Shown piece after piece: positions 15,918 to 25,754 of a DNA stretch of 55,448 bases; position 1 is the stretch's first letter; the number at the start of each line of letters is the position of its first letter. The DNA comes from Firmicutes bacterium UBA4916. Its GTDB lineage: Bacteria > Bacillota > Clostridia > Tissierellales > Tepidimicrobiaceae. The notes below the pieces were generated by a model. It had not been told where the DNA came from. It saw nothing but the letters and a program-made list of their open reading frames with translations, and did not search any database. The stretch spans positions 1,738 to 57,185 of the forward strand of contig DHBY01000098.1 in assembly GCA_002398845.1 (NCBI GenBank). Direction: 5' to 3'. The translations under genes were made by a program, and so were the position numbers.

Positions 15918-17348
15918 CTATTTTCTTTCTAATACTAGTTCACCGCTATATGCATCAAAAGCATATAATCTATCTTGAGTTTGCAAAACCCATACTCCAA
16001 TTAATTCTTCTTCCTTTTCTTTCAAACAGGGGTCTAAATATGCTATATTGATATTTTGAATAGATGACAAAATATCATCTTTTATCGTTTCTCTATCAAT
16101 ATCTTCTAAATCTATGTTTTTATCCTCAACATATCCTTTTTCTAATATATCATAATTTATGTTTATTATATCAAAAGCTGATAACATTCTATTGTCATCT
16201 GATTTATTTTGAATATTTATCTTCATATCCTTCCTAATAAATCTTTTATAATTCCTAACATACTTATTAAACACATCTACTTGTATGAAATCTTCTACTG
16301 TATCGCTTCCCAAAATTACAGGGATTCCTCTTATTCTATATCTAAATGTAAGTCTATAACCTTCACTTTCTTCCGAATCTATTTCCTCTATTTTTGCTAA
16401 ATACATATCCTTTGGGACTTCAATATGACTAGACAAAAATTCAGCTGCTGTATTTAGACTTATATAAAGGTTTCTTTCCTTTACAGGAGCTTCGAGGGGA
16501 TTGAAATATTCTAAAAGACCATTTTGATTGATTTTTAAAACTCGTTGATTATAAACATATAGGATAGAACCATTGTTTTCTATAATTTCCCTTATATAAT
16601 CAATGTCTTTGTCAAAAAACTTTTCTGCTATATTTCTAATCTCATCGATATCATATATATCTAACTCATTTTTCACATAGACCTTTGGCAAGTTTTGAGC
16701 CATTTTATAAGTTATATATATATTATTATCTACACCTAAGGTGTCCTTCATGGAATAATAATAAGTATAATCCTTTCTTTCTTCTATTTCCCTTACTTGG
16801 TTTTTTATAATTTCTGTATCCATATCCAAATTATAAACTTTCAGATGTTTATCCCCTTCACTAAATACTACAAAAGCTTCTTTTCTGCCTAGATAAAAAT
16901 AAATCTCATCAATTTTCGGCATTTTTTCTATAATATAATTTGGTTTAGATACACCTAATGAACGAGCTAATATATAAGTGCTATATTTTTCAGGAAAATA
17001 AAAAACTATGGACTTTTCCTCATTATATGTTGAAAATTCCTCATTTGATAAATTATTAGTCTTAATATTATTAGAAGATAAAATATCTACCAAAGAAGAG
17101 CGAGTGCTTGTCCATAGATTATTATTGTCATCATTGTAAAATATCGTATGATTTTTTTCATCAAAATTTAGTAGATATTTATGAGGTTTTATCATATCCG
17201 TAAATAGATAATTTGCAGATACTGCCTCTTCTTTTTTGGAAAAAGACAAAATATCATAAGGTATTTCTATCCACAATCTTTTCGTTAAAAACACACTAAT
17301 ACATACCAAGGATAAGAGTAGAAAAGTTTTTAACCTTTCTTTAGTCAT
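15918..17348 (-). CDS. walH: WalH (YycH), two-component system regulatory protein
   Basis: A 476-residue protein with one N-terminal membrane helix (residues of about 7-25, LKTFLLLSLVCISVFLTKRLW) and a large outside domain. Partner of WalI in controlling WalK. The start is ATG at 17348, with GGGAG 9-10 nt before it; a second ATG 9 bp upstream touches that site directly. Gene order walK-(extra gene)-walH-walI-walJ-htrA supports the assignment. Confidence 0.88.
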   Translation of the reverse strand: MTKERLKTFLLLSLVCISVFLTKRLWIEIPYDILSFSKKEEAVSANYLFTDMIKPHKYLLNFDEKNHTIFYNDDNNNLWTSTRSSLVDILSSNNIKTNNLSNEEFSTYNEEKSIVFYFPEKYSTYILARSLGVSKPNYIIEKMPKIDEIYFYLGRKEAFVVFSEGDKHLKVYNLDMDTEIIKNQVREIEERKDYTYYYSMKDTLGVDNNIYITYKMAQNLPKVYVKNELDIYDIDEIRNIAEKFFDKDIDYIREIIENNGSILYVYNQRVLKINQNGLLEYFNPLEAPVKERNLYISLNTAAEFLSSHIEVPKDMYLAKIEEIDSEESEGYRLTFRYRIRGIPVILGSDTVEDFIQVDVFNKYVRNYKRFIRKDMKINIQNKSDDNRMLSAFDIININYDILEKGYVEDKNIDLEDIDRETIKDDILSSIQNINIAYLDPCLKEKEEELIGVWVLQTQDRLYAFDAYSGELVLERK

Positions 17349-17378
17349 GATAATCATCTCCCTTAATCCATGGTTGTA

Positions 17379-17870
17379 TTACTTAACAGAAGGTGGTTTA
17401 TTTGAATTGTTAAAAGTTTCATCTAATTGTTCTGCTTCATAATAATAAATAACCTTTTCCACAGTAGGAACACCATTTACATTAAAAGTTACAATGATTT
17501 TATTTATTCCCATAATTAGCTCTATTTCTTCTCCAAAACCTACCTGACCAGATTTAATAGTTTGACTAGAAATAAGAACATATTCATCATCCTTTGGCAA
17601 TTTGGCCAATGAATAATTTTTACCTGTTAGATCCACTGCACCATAATGATCAATTACAATACTTGTACCCTTTGGCGCAGTACCAGATACTAAAGCTGTT
17701 TTTTTATTAGAGGATGAAGAATCCTCTTTAGGAACACTTACTTGGTACTTAGATATGTCAACTTTAGGCTTTGCTTTTTTCATTGATGCTGCATAGCCAA
17801 CTACAGATCCTGTAGATAATGATAGTATTATTATGAAAACGAATAGGCTAGCTGCGATTTTTTTCCACAT
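17379..17870 (-). CDS. Secreted protein inserted in the wal operon
   Basis: A 163-residue exported protein between walK and walH. Residues 1-28 form a signal peptide (WKKIAASLFVFIIILSLSTGSVVGYAA region). A serine-rich linker near residue 50 (SSSSNKK) leads to one bacterial Ig-like or fibronectin-like domain: SGTAPKGTSIVID, then FGEEIELIMGINKIIVTFNV. There is no lipobox. ATG at 17870 follows AAAGGAGG at good spacing. Bacillus-type wal operons have no gene here, so it may be a lineage-specific sensor ligand or accessory of WalK. Function unknown. Confidence 0.75.
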   Translation of the reverse strand: MWKKIAASLFVFIIILSLSTGSVVGYAASMKKAKPKVDISKYQVSVPKEDSSSSNKKTALVSGTAPKGTSIVIDHYGAVDLTGKNYSLAKLPKDDEYVLISSQTIKSGQVGFGEEIELIMGINKIIVTFNVNGVPTVEKVIYYYEAEQLDETFNNSNKPPSVK

Positions 17871-17959
17871 ATCTTCAACCTCCTTTACCATATATTATAA
17901 GACATTTTCATTATATACCAAATATGTTACAAAAGTATTACAAGCTAATTAAGATTGAA

Positions 17960-19774
17960 TTACACATGACTAGTTGTAGGAAGCATAATATCTACCTCTG
18001 TTCCAACTTTATGCTGAGATTTTAAAGCTATGTCTCCACCATGGGCCTCTACTATTTGTTTAGCAATAGATAGCCCTAATCCAGTTCCTCCAAGCTCCCT
18101 GCTTCTTCCTTTATCAACTCTATAAAACCTTTCAAATATCCTATTTTTATCCTCTTCAGGTATACCTATACCATTGTCCTTAACTGTAATAATAACCCTA
18201 TCATTTTGTTTTTTTGCTAAAACACTTATCTTGCCTCCATTGGGAGTATATTTTATTGCATTTGATATTATATTTAGTATAACCTGTTCTATACCATCTT
18301 TATCTACGACAATATTTGGAATATTTTCTTCAATATCTAATATAAGGTCTTGGTTTTTTTCCTTAAAAGCAAAATCTAGTTTTAAGCAAGCATCTTTAAT
18401 TAGATTTTCTACAGAACAATCTACTTTTTTCCACTTGGTCTTATTATAATCTAAATTTGAAAGCTGAAGTAAATCCCTAACTATTCTAGTCATTCTATCA
18501 CATTCGTTATCTATTACTGATAAAAATTTACATGAAAGTTCTTCGTCTAAATTATCAAAACCCATTAAAGTTTCCGTATATGATTTAATTGTAGTAATTG
18601 GCGTTTTTAATTCATGGGATACATTTGCAACAAATTCTTTCCTCATATTATCTAGTTTATGCTGCTCCGTTATGTCCTGGAACACAATTATTACTCCACC
18701 AATATTATTTTTTTCATTTCTAAAAGGAGCGTATCTAATCCTATAAACAACGGAATTTATCTCTACAATCTCATCTCCCTCAAGGCTATTTAAATCTTCA
18801 TAATCAATTTTAGTTAAGTTTATACTATCCATTGGAAATATTTTTTTATTTATTGAATCATCATTTATTGTTTCTTCTAAGCCCAGAATATCTATTGCAA
18901 TAGGATTTGCATGGATGATATAACCATTTATATCAATAGCTATAACCCCATCTGCCATATATTTAAATATGGTATCTAATTTGCTTCTTTCAAGATCTAT
19001 TTCTTGAATTGTATCCTTTAATTTTAAAGTTAAATAGTTAAACATGCTGGCCAACTGGCCAATTTCATCATCGGATTTTACCTCAACAAACTGATCAAAG
19101 TCTCCCTTTGCCATTTTCTCTGCTTTTTTTGTTACATCTCTAATAGGACCTGTTATACTACTTGCTATTAAAAAACCTAATAAAACTGTTACTGCTAAAG
19201 CCAGCATAGTGGCACTGGTTAATATCTTTTTAGATTCATCTAAAGTAGCATAGATATCTTGAAGATCTGATGTCATATAAAGGACTCCTTTAACCTGTCC
19301 TACTTCATTTAGCGCTGGATAAGCTATATGTTTAAATACAGTGCCCTCATTTGCGTCTTTCCTTATTCCTTCAGATTTTTCCCCTGTATCATAAGCAGAT
19401 AATATTAGGGTAGGATCTAAAAATTTATAAACCAATGCATTTTGGCCCTTAATTTTGTCATGATTACTATAAGAAGAAGCTATTATTTTAGGCATATCGC
19501 CATCATTATAGATAATATAAAGGGTTTCGTTTCCATCAAATCTCCATTCATCTAAAGTATCTTGAATTTCTTCACTTACATTTGCCCAGTTGTCTTCAGA
19601 TAAATAGCTAGAAGTACTAATTATAGATTCTATCTGCTTAACCATTGTATTGGTTCTATTTTCTAGTTGTTGTGCCTCAAATCTTTGTACTATGAAAACT
19701 CCTACGATTGCCATAGCAATAAATATAAGTAGAAAATATACTATGATAAACTTCCATCTAATACTCGTAAACAT
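17960..19774 (-). CDS. walK: Cell-wall sensor histidine kinase WalK
   Basis: A 604-residue kinase. Membrane helices lie at about 8-30 and 185-208 and enclose a Cache-like outside domain. Then come HAMP (208-260), PAS (265-370), the dimerisation domain with phospho-acceptor H387 (FVANVSHELKTPITT), and the ATP-binding domain (NIISNAIKYTPNGG; DNGIGIPEED; GTGLGLSIAK). It autophosphorylates and controls WalR in response to cell-wall status. It starts 3 bp after walR, with its RBS inside the end of walR. Confidence 0.95.
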   Translation of the reverse strand: MFTSIRWKFIIVYFLLIFIAMAIVGVFIVQRFEAQQLENRTNTMVKQIESIISTSSYLSEDNWANVSEEIQDTLDEWRFDGNETLYIIYNDGDMPKIIASSYSNHDKIKGQNALVYKFLDPTLILSAYDTGEKSEGIRKDANEGTVFKHIAYPALNEVGQVKGVLYMTSDLQDIYATLDESKKILTSATMLALAVTVLLGFLIASSITGPIRDVTKKAEKMAKGDFDQFVEVKSDDEIGQLASMFNYLTLKLKDTIQEIDLERSKLDTIFKYMADGVIAIDINGYIIHANPIAIDILGLEETINDDSINKKIFPMDSINLTKIDYEDLNSLEGDEIVEINSVVYRIRYAPFRNEKNNIGGVIIVFQDITEQHKLDNMRKEFVANVSHELKTPITTIKSYTETLMGFDNLDEELSCKFLSVIDNECDRMTRIVRDLLQLSNLDYNKTKWKKVDCSVENLIKDACLKLDFAFKEKNQDLILDIEENIPNIVVDKDGIEQVILNIISNAIKYTPNGGKISVLAKKQNDRVIITVKDNGIGIPEEDKNRIFERFYRVDKGRSRELGGTGLGLSIAKQIVEAHGGDIALKSQHKVGTEVDIMLPTTSHV

Positions 19775-19777
19775 AAA

Positions 19778-20473
19778 TTAGCCCCTCCTGAAGTAGTAAC
19801 CTACTCCTCTTTTAGTCATAATATATTTATATTCTCCATCCTTATCTTCTATCTTTTCTCTGAGCCTTCTAACCGTAACATCTACTGTCCTTATATCTCC
19901 ATAATATTCATATCCCCATACTTCTTCCAATAGTTGCTCTCTCGAAAACACTTGCCCCGCACTGGAAGCCAGGAATTTTAATAGTTCAAATTCCCTTAAG
20001 GTTAAATCTATAACTTGTCCCCTTTTTTTCACCTCGTATTTATTCGCATCAATAAGTAAATCTCCAATGGATAATATATCGTCATTATTCATATCATTGC
20101 CATTAGAGAACTCAACTCTCCTTATATTGGCCTTAACTCTCGCTACTAACTCTCTCATACTAAAAGGTTTTGTTATATAGTCATCTGCTCCTAGTTCTAG
20201 CCCCAATATTTTATCTACTTCCTCTTCCTTTGCAGTTAGCATAAGAACTGGAACCTTAAATTCTTTTCTAATTTCTTTAAGTACTTGAAATCCATCTTTC
20301 TTAGGAAGCATAATATCTAGGACTATTAAATCTGGCAAAAATTCATAAACTTTTTCTATGGCTTCTTCCCCATCATAAGCCAATTCAACCATATATCCTT
20401 CCTTTTCCAAGTTAAACTTTACAATGTCGGCTATGGATTTTTCATCATCCACCACTAATATTTTCTTATCCAT
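19778..20473 (-). CDS. walR: Essential response regulator WalR
   Basis: A 231-residue OmpR/PhoB-family regulator. The receiver domain has D9 and D10 in VVDDE, phospho-acceptor D53 (LDIMLPKKDG), and T/K in LTAKEE and YITKPF. The C-terminal winged helix covers about 135-230 (LTLREFELLKFLAS; DVTVRRLREKIE). Controls murein hydrolase genes with WalK. RBS TGGAG. It is preceded within 37 bp by an MA-like peptidase gene on the same strand, so the operon probably starts there. Confidence 0.96.
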   Translation of the reverse strand: MDKKILVVDDEKSIADIVKFNLEKEGYMVELAYDGEEAIEKVYEFLPDLIVLDIMLPKKDGFQVLKEIRKEFKVPVLMLTAKEEEVDKILGLELGADDYITKPFSMRELVARVKANIRRVEFSNGNDMNNDDILSIGDLLIDANKYEVKKRGQVIDLTLREFELLKFLASSAGQVFSREQLLEEVWGYEYYGDIRTVDVTVRRLREKIEDKDGEYKYIMTKRGVGYYFRRG

Positions 20474-20509
20474 AAAAAATCACTCCAGATAATTAATTGT
20501 ATTTCTATT

Positions 20510-21298
20510 TTAAATCTTACTTAAATTTAACTTAAATACTTTTTTTAATGAGGTATTTATGTTATTCCCTATGCCTAAATTATCTAATAATAAGTTAATC
20601 TTGTCAAACTCATAATTAGAATTTAAATAATTTATGGCCTCATAAGATTTCCTATATGCTATTTCTATTTTTATATCATCAAAGTTATCATTTAAATCCT
20701 TAAGAGAAATATTTGAGGTTTCACCTATGCCCTCTTTCCATTCAAATCCTATAGCTTTTTTTTCCATAAAAAGGGCCAAGCCTTCAGTAAGCCATAATGG
20801 GTAATTACCCCTTGTTTTTTCATCTACTATTAAATGTGTAAACTCATGGATTATAGGGGTATTCTTTTTATATTCCTCTATATTATTTCCTTTAATCCAG
20901 ATATTTGGTGATAGAAGATTTATTGTCCCACCATAATACACTCCTACAGGTGGAATATCTCCTTCTAATTTAACCGTATCCATTAAAGTCTTTTCTTTAT
21001 CATATATTATTATAGGTATATCCCCTTTAGGATAATAATCAAAGTAGGAACACACTTCTTCATAGTGTTCTTCTATTATATTTCCTGTTACTTCAGCAAT
21101 ATCCTTTTCATCTGTTTTAAAATATATGGTAAAATGTTCTGTCCCCATGGTTTCAAAATCCTTTAGGGAACCCAATATCTTATATTTCTCGTAACTTTTA
21201 ATTAATGGATAAAATGAGACCTGCAAATATTCTTTCATTATAAAAAAAGAAAAAAAGGCAATGATTATAATGGATGTATATAATAAGATTTTTCTCAC
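20510..21298 (-). CDS. Membrane-anchored MA-like zinc metallopeptidase
   Basis: A 262-residue protein with a signal-anchor helix at residues 3-22. The gluzincin zinc motif HEFTH places H151, E152 and H155, with the downstream glutamate E172 in WLTEGLALF. This fits the peptidase MA-like (gluzincin) family. The start is GTG, preceded by GGGGGG. The gene lies immediately upstream of walR on the same strand, so it may be co-transcribed with the WalRK operon. Substrate unknown; an extracellular or cell-wall role is inferred from the anchor. Confidence 0.8.
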   Translation of the reverse strand: MRKILLYTSIIIIAFFSFFIMKEYLQVSFYPLIKSYEKYKILGSLKDFETMGTEHFTIYFKTDEKDIAEVTGNIIEEHYEEVCSYFDYYPKGDIPIIIYDKEKTLMDTVKLEGDIPPVGVYYGGTINLLSPNIWIKGNNIEEYKKNTPIIHEFTHLIVDEKTRGNYPLWLTEGLALFMEKKAIGFEWKEGIGETSNISLKDLNDNFDDIKIEIAYRKSYEAINYLNSNYEFDKINLLLDNLGIGNNINTSLKKVFKLNLSKI

Positions 21299-21346
21299 AT
21301 TTGTTCCCCCCTTTTATATAATATGAATAATTAATTTCATATACTA

Positions 21347-21375
21347 TTGAATTTAGTATGTATATATTATATAAT
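21347..21375 (+). promoter_or_regulatory. Promoter of the manganese-riboswitch leader
   Basis: TTGAAT (21347-21352) and TATAAT (21370-21375) are spaced by 17 bp and lie just upstream of the riboswitch aptamer. Confidence 0.75.
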
Positions 21376-21382
21376 GATTGCA

Positions 21383-21475
21383 GCAAGGGGGAGTAGCTTA
21401 GCGAATAGTTAGCCGTCAATACGGAGTAATCCCGGTTAACTGTCCTATTATTAATTAGGTAGCAAGACCTTTGTT
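21383..21475 (+). promoter_or_regulatory. Manganese (yybP-ykoY) riboswitch aptamer
   Basis: The sequence holds the yybP-ykoY hallmarks in order: AAGGGGGAGTAGC at the 5' side, CCGTCAATACGG in the middle arm, and AGCAAGACCTT at the closing side. The closing P1 pairing (AAGG at 21385-21388 with CCTT at 21468-21471) uses bases that also form the 5' arm of the following terminator. The two folds are therefore mutually exclusive. Known members bind Mn(II) and turn transcription on. It controls the P-type ATPase downstream. Confidence 0.9.
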
Positions 21476-21508
21476 TAAACTATCATGTTTAAACAGAGGT
21501 CTTTTTTT
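21465..21508 (+). terminator. Riboswitch-controlled terminator
   Basis: A 16-bp stem with one G-U pair (arms 21465-21480 and 21487-21502), a TATCAT loop and a run of seven Ts. It shares bases with the aptamer P1 stem. Confidence 0.88.
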
Positions 21509-21632
21509 GTTTACCATATTATATTTTAACAATTTTAAAGCATTGATTCAATGTTTTCCATTAAGTAACACTTAAAGATTTAATTTTCATTTATAGTGGT
21601 ATAATAAATAAAAGACGAAAAGGAGGATATTT

Positions 21633-24323
21633 ATGGAATGGTATAGACAAACCAAGGAAAAGTTGCTTTCTAATTTAAATACTAATGTAGACAGTGGACT
21701 TTCTAGTGAAGATGTAGAAAACCGATTAAAAAAATATGGACCTAATGAATTAAAAGAAGAAGAAAAAAGAAGTCTATTATCTAAAATATTGGCTCAATTT
21801 AATGATTTTCTCGTAATCATATTGATTGTAGCTAGTATTATCTCCTTTGCTGTAGGAGAAAAGGCAGACTCTATCGTAATATTGGCAATAGTAGTAATCA
21901 ATGCATTTTTAGGATTGTACCAAGAAGGTAAAGCTGAAAAATCATTAGAGGCTTTAAAGAAAATGGCAGCCCCTAATGCTAAAGTAATAAGAAATGGGGC
22001 TACAACCATAGTGCCTGCAGACACTTTAGTGCCTGGAGATATAGTGCTCTTAGAATCTGGTGATATTATTCCAGCTGATTTGAGATTAATTGAATCTTCT
22101 AATCTAAAAATTGAAGAAGCTTCTTTAACAGGAGAATCTGTTCCTGTAGAAAAAAATGGTCTTACCACCTTTGATAAAGAAGCCTCTTTGGGTGATAGAA
22201 TTAATATGGCTTATATGAGTACTATCGTTACCTATGGAAGAGGTAGAGGAATAGTAGTAGAAACTGGACATGGTACCGAAATAGGTAAAATTGCAACTAT
22301 GATTCAAACTTTTGAAGATGAATCTACCCCCTTACAAAAAAAATTAGATCAATTAGGAAAGTACCTAGGAATTGCATGTATAATAGTTTGTGCTTTAGTA
22401 TTTGGTATTGGAATCCTTCAAGGAAGGGATATATTAGAAATGTTTATGGTAGCCATATCTTTGGCAGTTGCAGCTATACCTGAAGGTTTACCTGCCATAG
22501 TTACTATAGTATTAGCCTTAGGTATGAACAGAATGGTTAAAAGAAATGCCATTGTAAAAAAACTACTTGCAGTTGAAACTTTAGGTTGTACTACTGTTAT
22601 TTGTTCTGATAAGACAGGAACATTAACTCAAAATGAAATGACAGTAGTTAAAGCCTATACTAATGGAAAAATTATTGATATTACAGGAACAGGTTATGAA
22701 CCTAAAGGAGAATTTCTCCTTGATGAGTCTTCCATAGACCCTAAAGAGAATGTTAATCTAAATACATTAATATCTATAGGCATCCTATGCAATGATGCAA
22801 CATTAGAGGAAACCTCCGAAAGTTATAGAATTATAGGTGATCCTACTGAGGGATCTTTAATTACATTAGCAGGCAAAGGCGGCTTATATAAAAATGAAAT
22901 AAATAATAAATATCCAAGGATTGAAGAAATACCCTTTGATTCTGATAGAAAGATGATGACAACTTTCCATAAGGACTTTTTCCCAGATAAATTGGTATCC
23001 TTTACTAAAGGTGCTCCAGATATAGTAATTAATAAATGTGAGAATATATATTTAAATGGGGAAATAGTACCCTTTACAGATGAACTTAAAAAAGAAGTGT
23101 TAGATATAAATAGTAGATTTTCAAGAAAAGCACTAAGGGTTCTTGCTTTTGCCTTTAGAAAATATGATAATCTACCTAATGAGATTACATCAGATGTAGT
23201 TGAAAATAATATGATATTTGCAGGCCTTGTTGGAATGATAGACCCACCAAGGGAAGAAGCAAAAAAAGCAATAAAACATTGTAAAGAAGCAGGAATTAAA
23301 ACCGTAATGATTACTGGCGACTATAAGGAAACTGCCTTTGCCATAGCAAAAGAGCTAGGCATGGTTAAACATGAAAATGAAGCTATAATGGGTAAAGAAT
23401 TAGATAATGTTTCTGATGAAGATTTAAAGGAGTTAGTAAAACAAAAGAGAGTCTATGCTAGGGTTTCTCCTGAGCATAAGGTTAGAATAATATCAGCATT
23501 AAAAGCAAATGGTGAAATTGCAGCTATGACTGGTGATGGAGTAAATGATGCTTTAGCATTAAAGAGAGCTGATATTGGGGTTGCAATGGGTATTACTGGT
23601 ACAGATGTTGCAAAAAATACTGCTGAGGTCATATTAACAGATGATAACTTTGCCAGCATTGTAGCAGCAGTAGAAGAAGGCAGGATAATATATAGTAATA
23701 TTAAAAAGTTTGTATTCTTTTTATTGTCCTGTAATATTGGAGAGATATTAATTGTATTCTTAAGTATATTGTTTAATCTACCTGTACCTCTTATTCCTAT
23801 ACAATTACTTTGGTTAAACTTGGTTACCGATAGTTTCCCAGCTCTAGCCTTAGGTGTAGAAAAAGGAGACCCAGAAATAATGAAAATTCCCCCAAGAAAC
23901 TCGAATGAGCCAATTTTGGATAAGGGAATGGTAAGAGCTATAATTTTTCAGAGTATAGCTATTGCTGCTGGCTCCCTTTTAGCTTATATATGGGGTCTAA
24001 AAACCTATGGTATGGACAACTTAATTATTGCAAGAACTATGACTTTTGCTACTTTGATTACAGCTGAATTATTAAGAGCTTTTTCTAGTAGATCTGAAAG
24101 GCATACTATATTTGAAATAGGTGTATTCTCCAATAAGAAATTAACTTATGCAACTTTATTTTCTTTAATACTATTGATTGTAGTAATATATTTACCAATT
24201 CTTCAACCAATCTTTGATACCTATCCTTTAGGCTTTATGGATTGGCTAATAGTCTTATTACTTTCATTTTTACCTCTTTTAGTTGGTGAAGTATATAAGA
24301 TATTCACTAGAAAAAATTTGTAG
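21633..24323 (+). CDS. PMR1-type P-type cation ATPase (Ca2+/Mn2+ transport)
   Basis: An 896-residue P2A-type ATPase, full length. The phosphorylated aspartate is D326 in ICSDKTGTLT. PEGLPA near residue 283 in helix M4 and NLVTD in M6 are the transport-site motifs of Ca2+ and Mn2+ pumps. TGES, MTGDGVND and KGAPD cover the actuator, hinge and nucleotide-binding domains. The protein lies in the plasma membrane and probably exports Mn2+ or Ca2+. The manganese riboswitch in its leader argues for Mn2+ efflux. RBS AAGGAGG; the gene is monocistronic. Confidence 0.93.
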   Translation: MEWYRQTKEKLLSNLNTNVDSGLSSEDVENRLKKYGPNELKEEEKRSLLSKILAQFNDFLVIILIVASIISFAVGEKADSIVILAIVVINAFLGLYQEGKAEKSLEALKKMAAPNAKVIRNGATTIVPADTLVPGDIVLLESGDIIPADLRLIESSNLKIEEASLTGESVPVEKNGLTTFDKEASLGDRINMAYMSTIVTYGRGRGIVVETGHGTEIGKIATMIQTFEDESTPLQKKLDQLGKYLGIACIIVCALVFGIGILQGRDILEMFMVAISLAVAAIPEGLPAIVTIVLALGMNRMVKRNAIVKKLLAVETLGCTTVICSDKTGTLTQNEMTVVKAYTNGKIIDITGTGYEPKGEFLLDESSIDPKENVNLNTLISIGILCNDATLEETSESYRIIGDPTEGSLITLAGKGGLYKNEINNKYPRIEEIPFDSDRKMMTTFHKDFFPDKLVSFTKGAPDIVINKCENIYLNGEIVPFTDELKKEVLDINSRFSRKALRVLAFAFRKYDNLPNEITSDVVENNMIFAGLVGMIDPPREEAKKAIKHCKEAGIKTVMITGDYKETAFAIAKELGMVKHENEAIMGKELDNVSDEDLKELVKQKRVYARVSPEHKVRIISALKANGEIAAMTGDGVNDALALKRADIGVAMGITGTDVAKNTAEVILTDDNFASIVAAVEEGRIIYSNIKKFVFFLLSCNIGEILIVFLSILFNLPVPLIPIQLLWLNLVTDSFPALALGVEKGDPEIMKIPPRNSNEPILDKGMVRAIIFQSIAIAAGSLLAYIWGLKTYGMDNLIIARTMTFATLITAELLRAFSSRSERHTIFEIGVFSNKKLTYATLFSLILLIVVIYLPILQPIFDTYPLGFMDWLIVLLLSFLPLLVGEVYKIFTRKNL

Positions 24324-24350
24324 AAAAAGCCCTTAGGGGCTTTTTCTTTT
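24324..24350 (+). terminator. Terminator of the P-type ATPase
   Basis: AAAAAGCCC / GGGCTTTTT hairpin followed by CTTTTT, directly after the stop codon. Confidence 0.85.
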
Positions 24351-24403
24351 TCCAGCACATTTTATATATTCTGTGCATAGAATAGAACAAGGAAGGTGGT
24401 TGT

Positions 24404-25699
24404 ATGAGAAGAATGAGTAACTCTAAGGTTTGCCCAATATTAAGTGCAAAAATAATGTCTCAATCAAAAGAAGAACTGCCTGTAATTGTTCAGTTAACAA
24501 AAAATAATAAAGAATTAGAAAATGGAATAATGAGCCTTTCAACAAAAGTTAGATCTAGTTTACCTTTGATAAATGGAATTGCTTGCAACTTAACTACTGA
24601 TGTTATCTATAGATTGGCTAATAGTCCAGAAGTAGAATATATTAGCTTTGATTCAAAAGTTTTTACTCAGATGGATATTGCAGCCCCTACAGTTGAGGCG
24701 CAGTTTCCCCACGAAAGAGGATATAAAGGCGAAGGAATAACTGTTGCAGTTATAGATACAGGTGCAGCCCCTCACCAGGATTTAACAAGACCTACTAATA
24801 GAATTATAGGATTTAAGGACTTTATAAATAAAAGAACATCCCCCTATGATGATAACGGTCATGGGACCCATGTGGCTGGGATAATAGCAGGGAATGGATA
24901 TTCTTCTAGGGGAAAATATGCTGGGATAGCCCCAGAGTCGAAAATTTTAGCCATAAAGGCATTGGATAGCGAAGGTAGTGGAAATACATCCAATATAATT
25001 GCTGCCATATCCTATGTTGTAGAAACCAAAAATCAATATAATACAAAGATATTAAATCTTTCTGTTGGCAGCCCTGCAAATAATTCTTGTAAAAACGATC
25101 CATTATGTAAGGCTGTGACAGAAGCTGTAAATAGTGGAATTACCGTTGTAGTTGCTGCTGGAAATAGTGGTCCAAATGAAAGAACTATTCTTTCTCCTGG
25201 TATAAATGCCAATGTTATAACCGTAGGGGCAGTTGATGATAAAAGAACCATTGATCCAAAAGATGATGTTATTGCTCCTTTTTCTAGCAGAGGACCTACA
25301 AATGAAGGGCTTATAAAGCCTGATGTAGTAGCCCCTGGGGTAAATATTAATTCTTTATCTAATACTAAATTGGATGGATATTTAGCCTTAAGTGGTACCT
25401 CTATGGCAACTCCATTAATCTCTGGTAGTGCAGCTTTATTATTAAATAAACATGGGAATCTTTCTCCTAAAAGTGTAAAACAAAAATTAATGGGCTCGTG
25501 TGTTGACCTGCATGAATCAAAGGAAATTCAGGGTGCTGGACTCTTAAATTTACAAAAATTATTTTTTGAACCTTCGAAAGAAAAAGCTAATGGAGTTGAT
25601 AAAGAAGGAAGAAAGCGCCATTCCTTTTTTGGCGATGAAATATTTGAAACCCTTCTCATATTAGTATTGGTTATGTTACTTCTTGATCAAAACATATAA
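24404..25699 (+). CDS. Subtilisin-family (S8) serine protease with C-terminal hydrophobic tail
   Basis: A 431-residue subtilase. The catalytic residues are D118 (VAVIDTG), H153 (NGHGTHVAG) and S333 (SGTSMATP), with the oxyanion N in AAGNSGP. Residues of about 20-90 resemble an I9-type propeptide. There is no signal peptide, so it is probably intracellular, like AprX-type enzymes. The last 20 residues (ETLLILVLVMLLLDQNI region) form a hydrophobic segment that could anchor the protein to the membrane by its tail. RBS GGAAGGTGG, 4 nt before ATG. Ends at a terminator shared with the M23 gene. Confidence 0.9.
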   Translation: MRRMSNSKVCPILSAKIMSQSKEELPVIVQLTKNNKELENGIMSLSTKVRSSLPLINGIACNLTTDVIYRLANSPEVEYISFDSKVFTQMDIAAPTVEAQFPHERGYKGEGITVAVIDTGAAPHQDLTRPTNRIIGFKDFINKRTSPYDDNGHGTHVAGIIAGNGYSSRGKYAGIAPESKILAIKALDSEGSGNTSNIIAAISYVVETKNQYNTKILNLSVGSPANNSCKNDPLCKAVTEAVNSGITVVVAAGNSGPNERTILSPGINANVITVGAVDDKRTIDPKDDVIAPFSSRGPTNEGLIKPDVVAPGVNINSLSNTKLDGYLALSGTSMATPLISGSAALLLNKHGNLSPKSVKQKLMGSCVDLHESKEIQGAGLLNLQKLFFEPSKEKANGVDKEGRKRHSFFGDEIFETLLILVLVMLLLDQNI

Positions 25700-25700
25700 T

Positions 25701-25733
25701 AAAAATAGCAGCTTATTGTAAGCTGCTATTTTT
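25701..25733. terminator. Bidirectional terminator between subtilase and M23 genes
   Basis: A perfect 15-bp stem (AAAAATAGCAGCTTA / TAAGCTGCTATTTTT) with a TTG loop. A-rich and T-rich flanks allow it to stop transcripts from both sides. Confidence 0.85.
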
Positions 25734-25754
25734 ATAAAAATCATCCCTACATAT

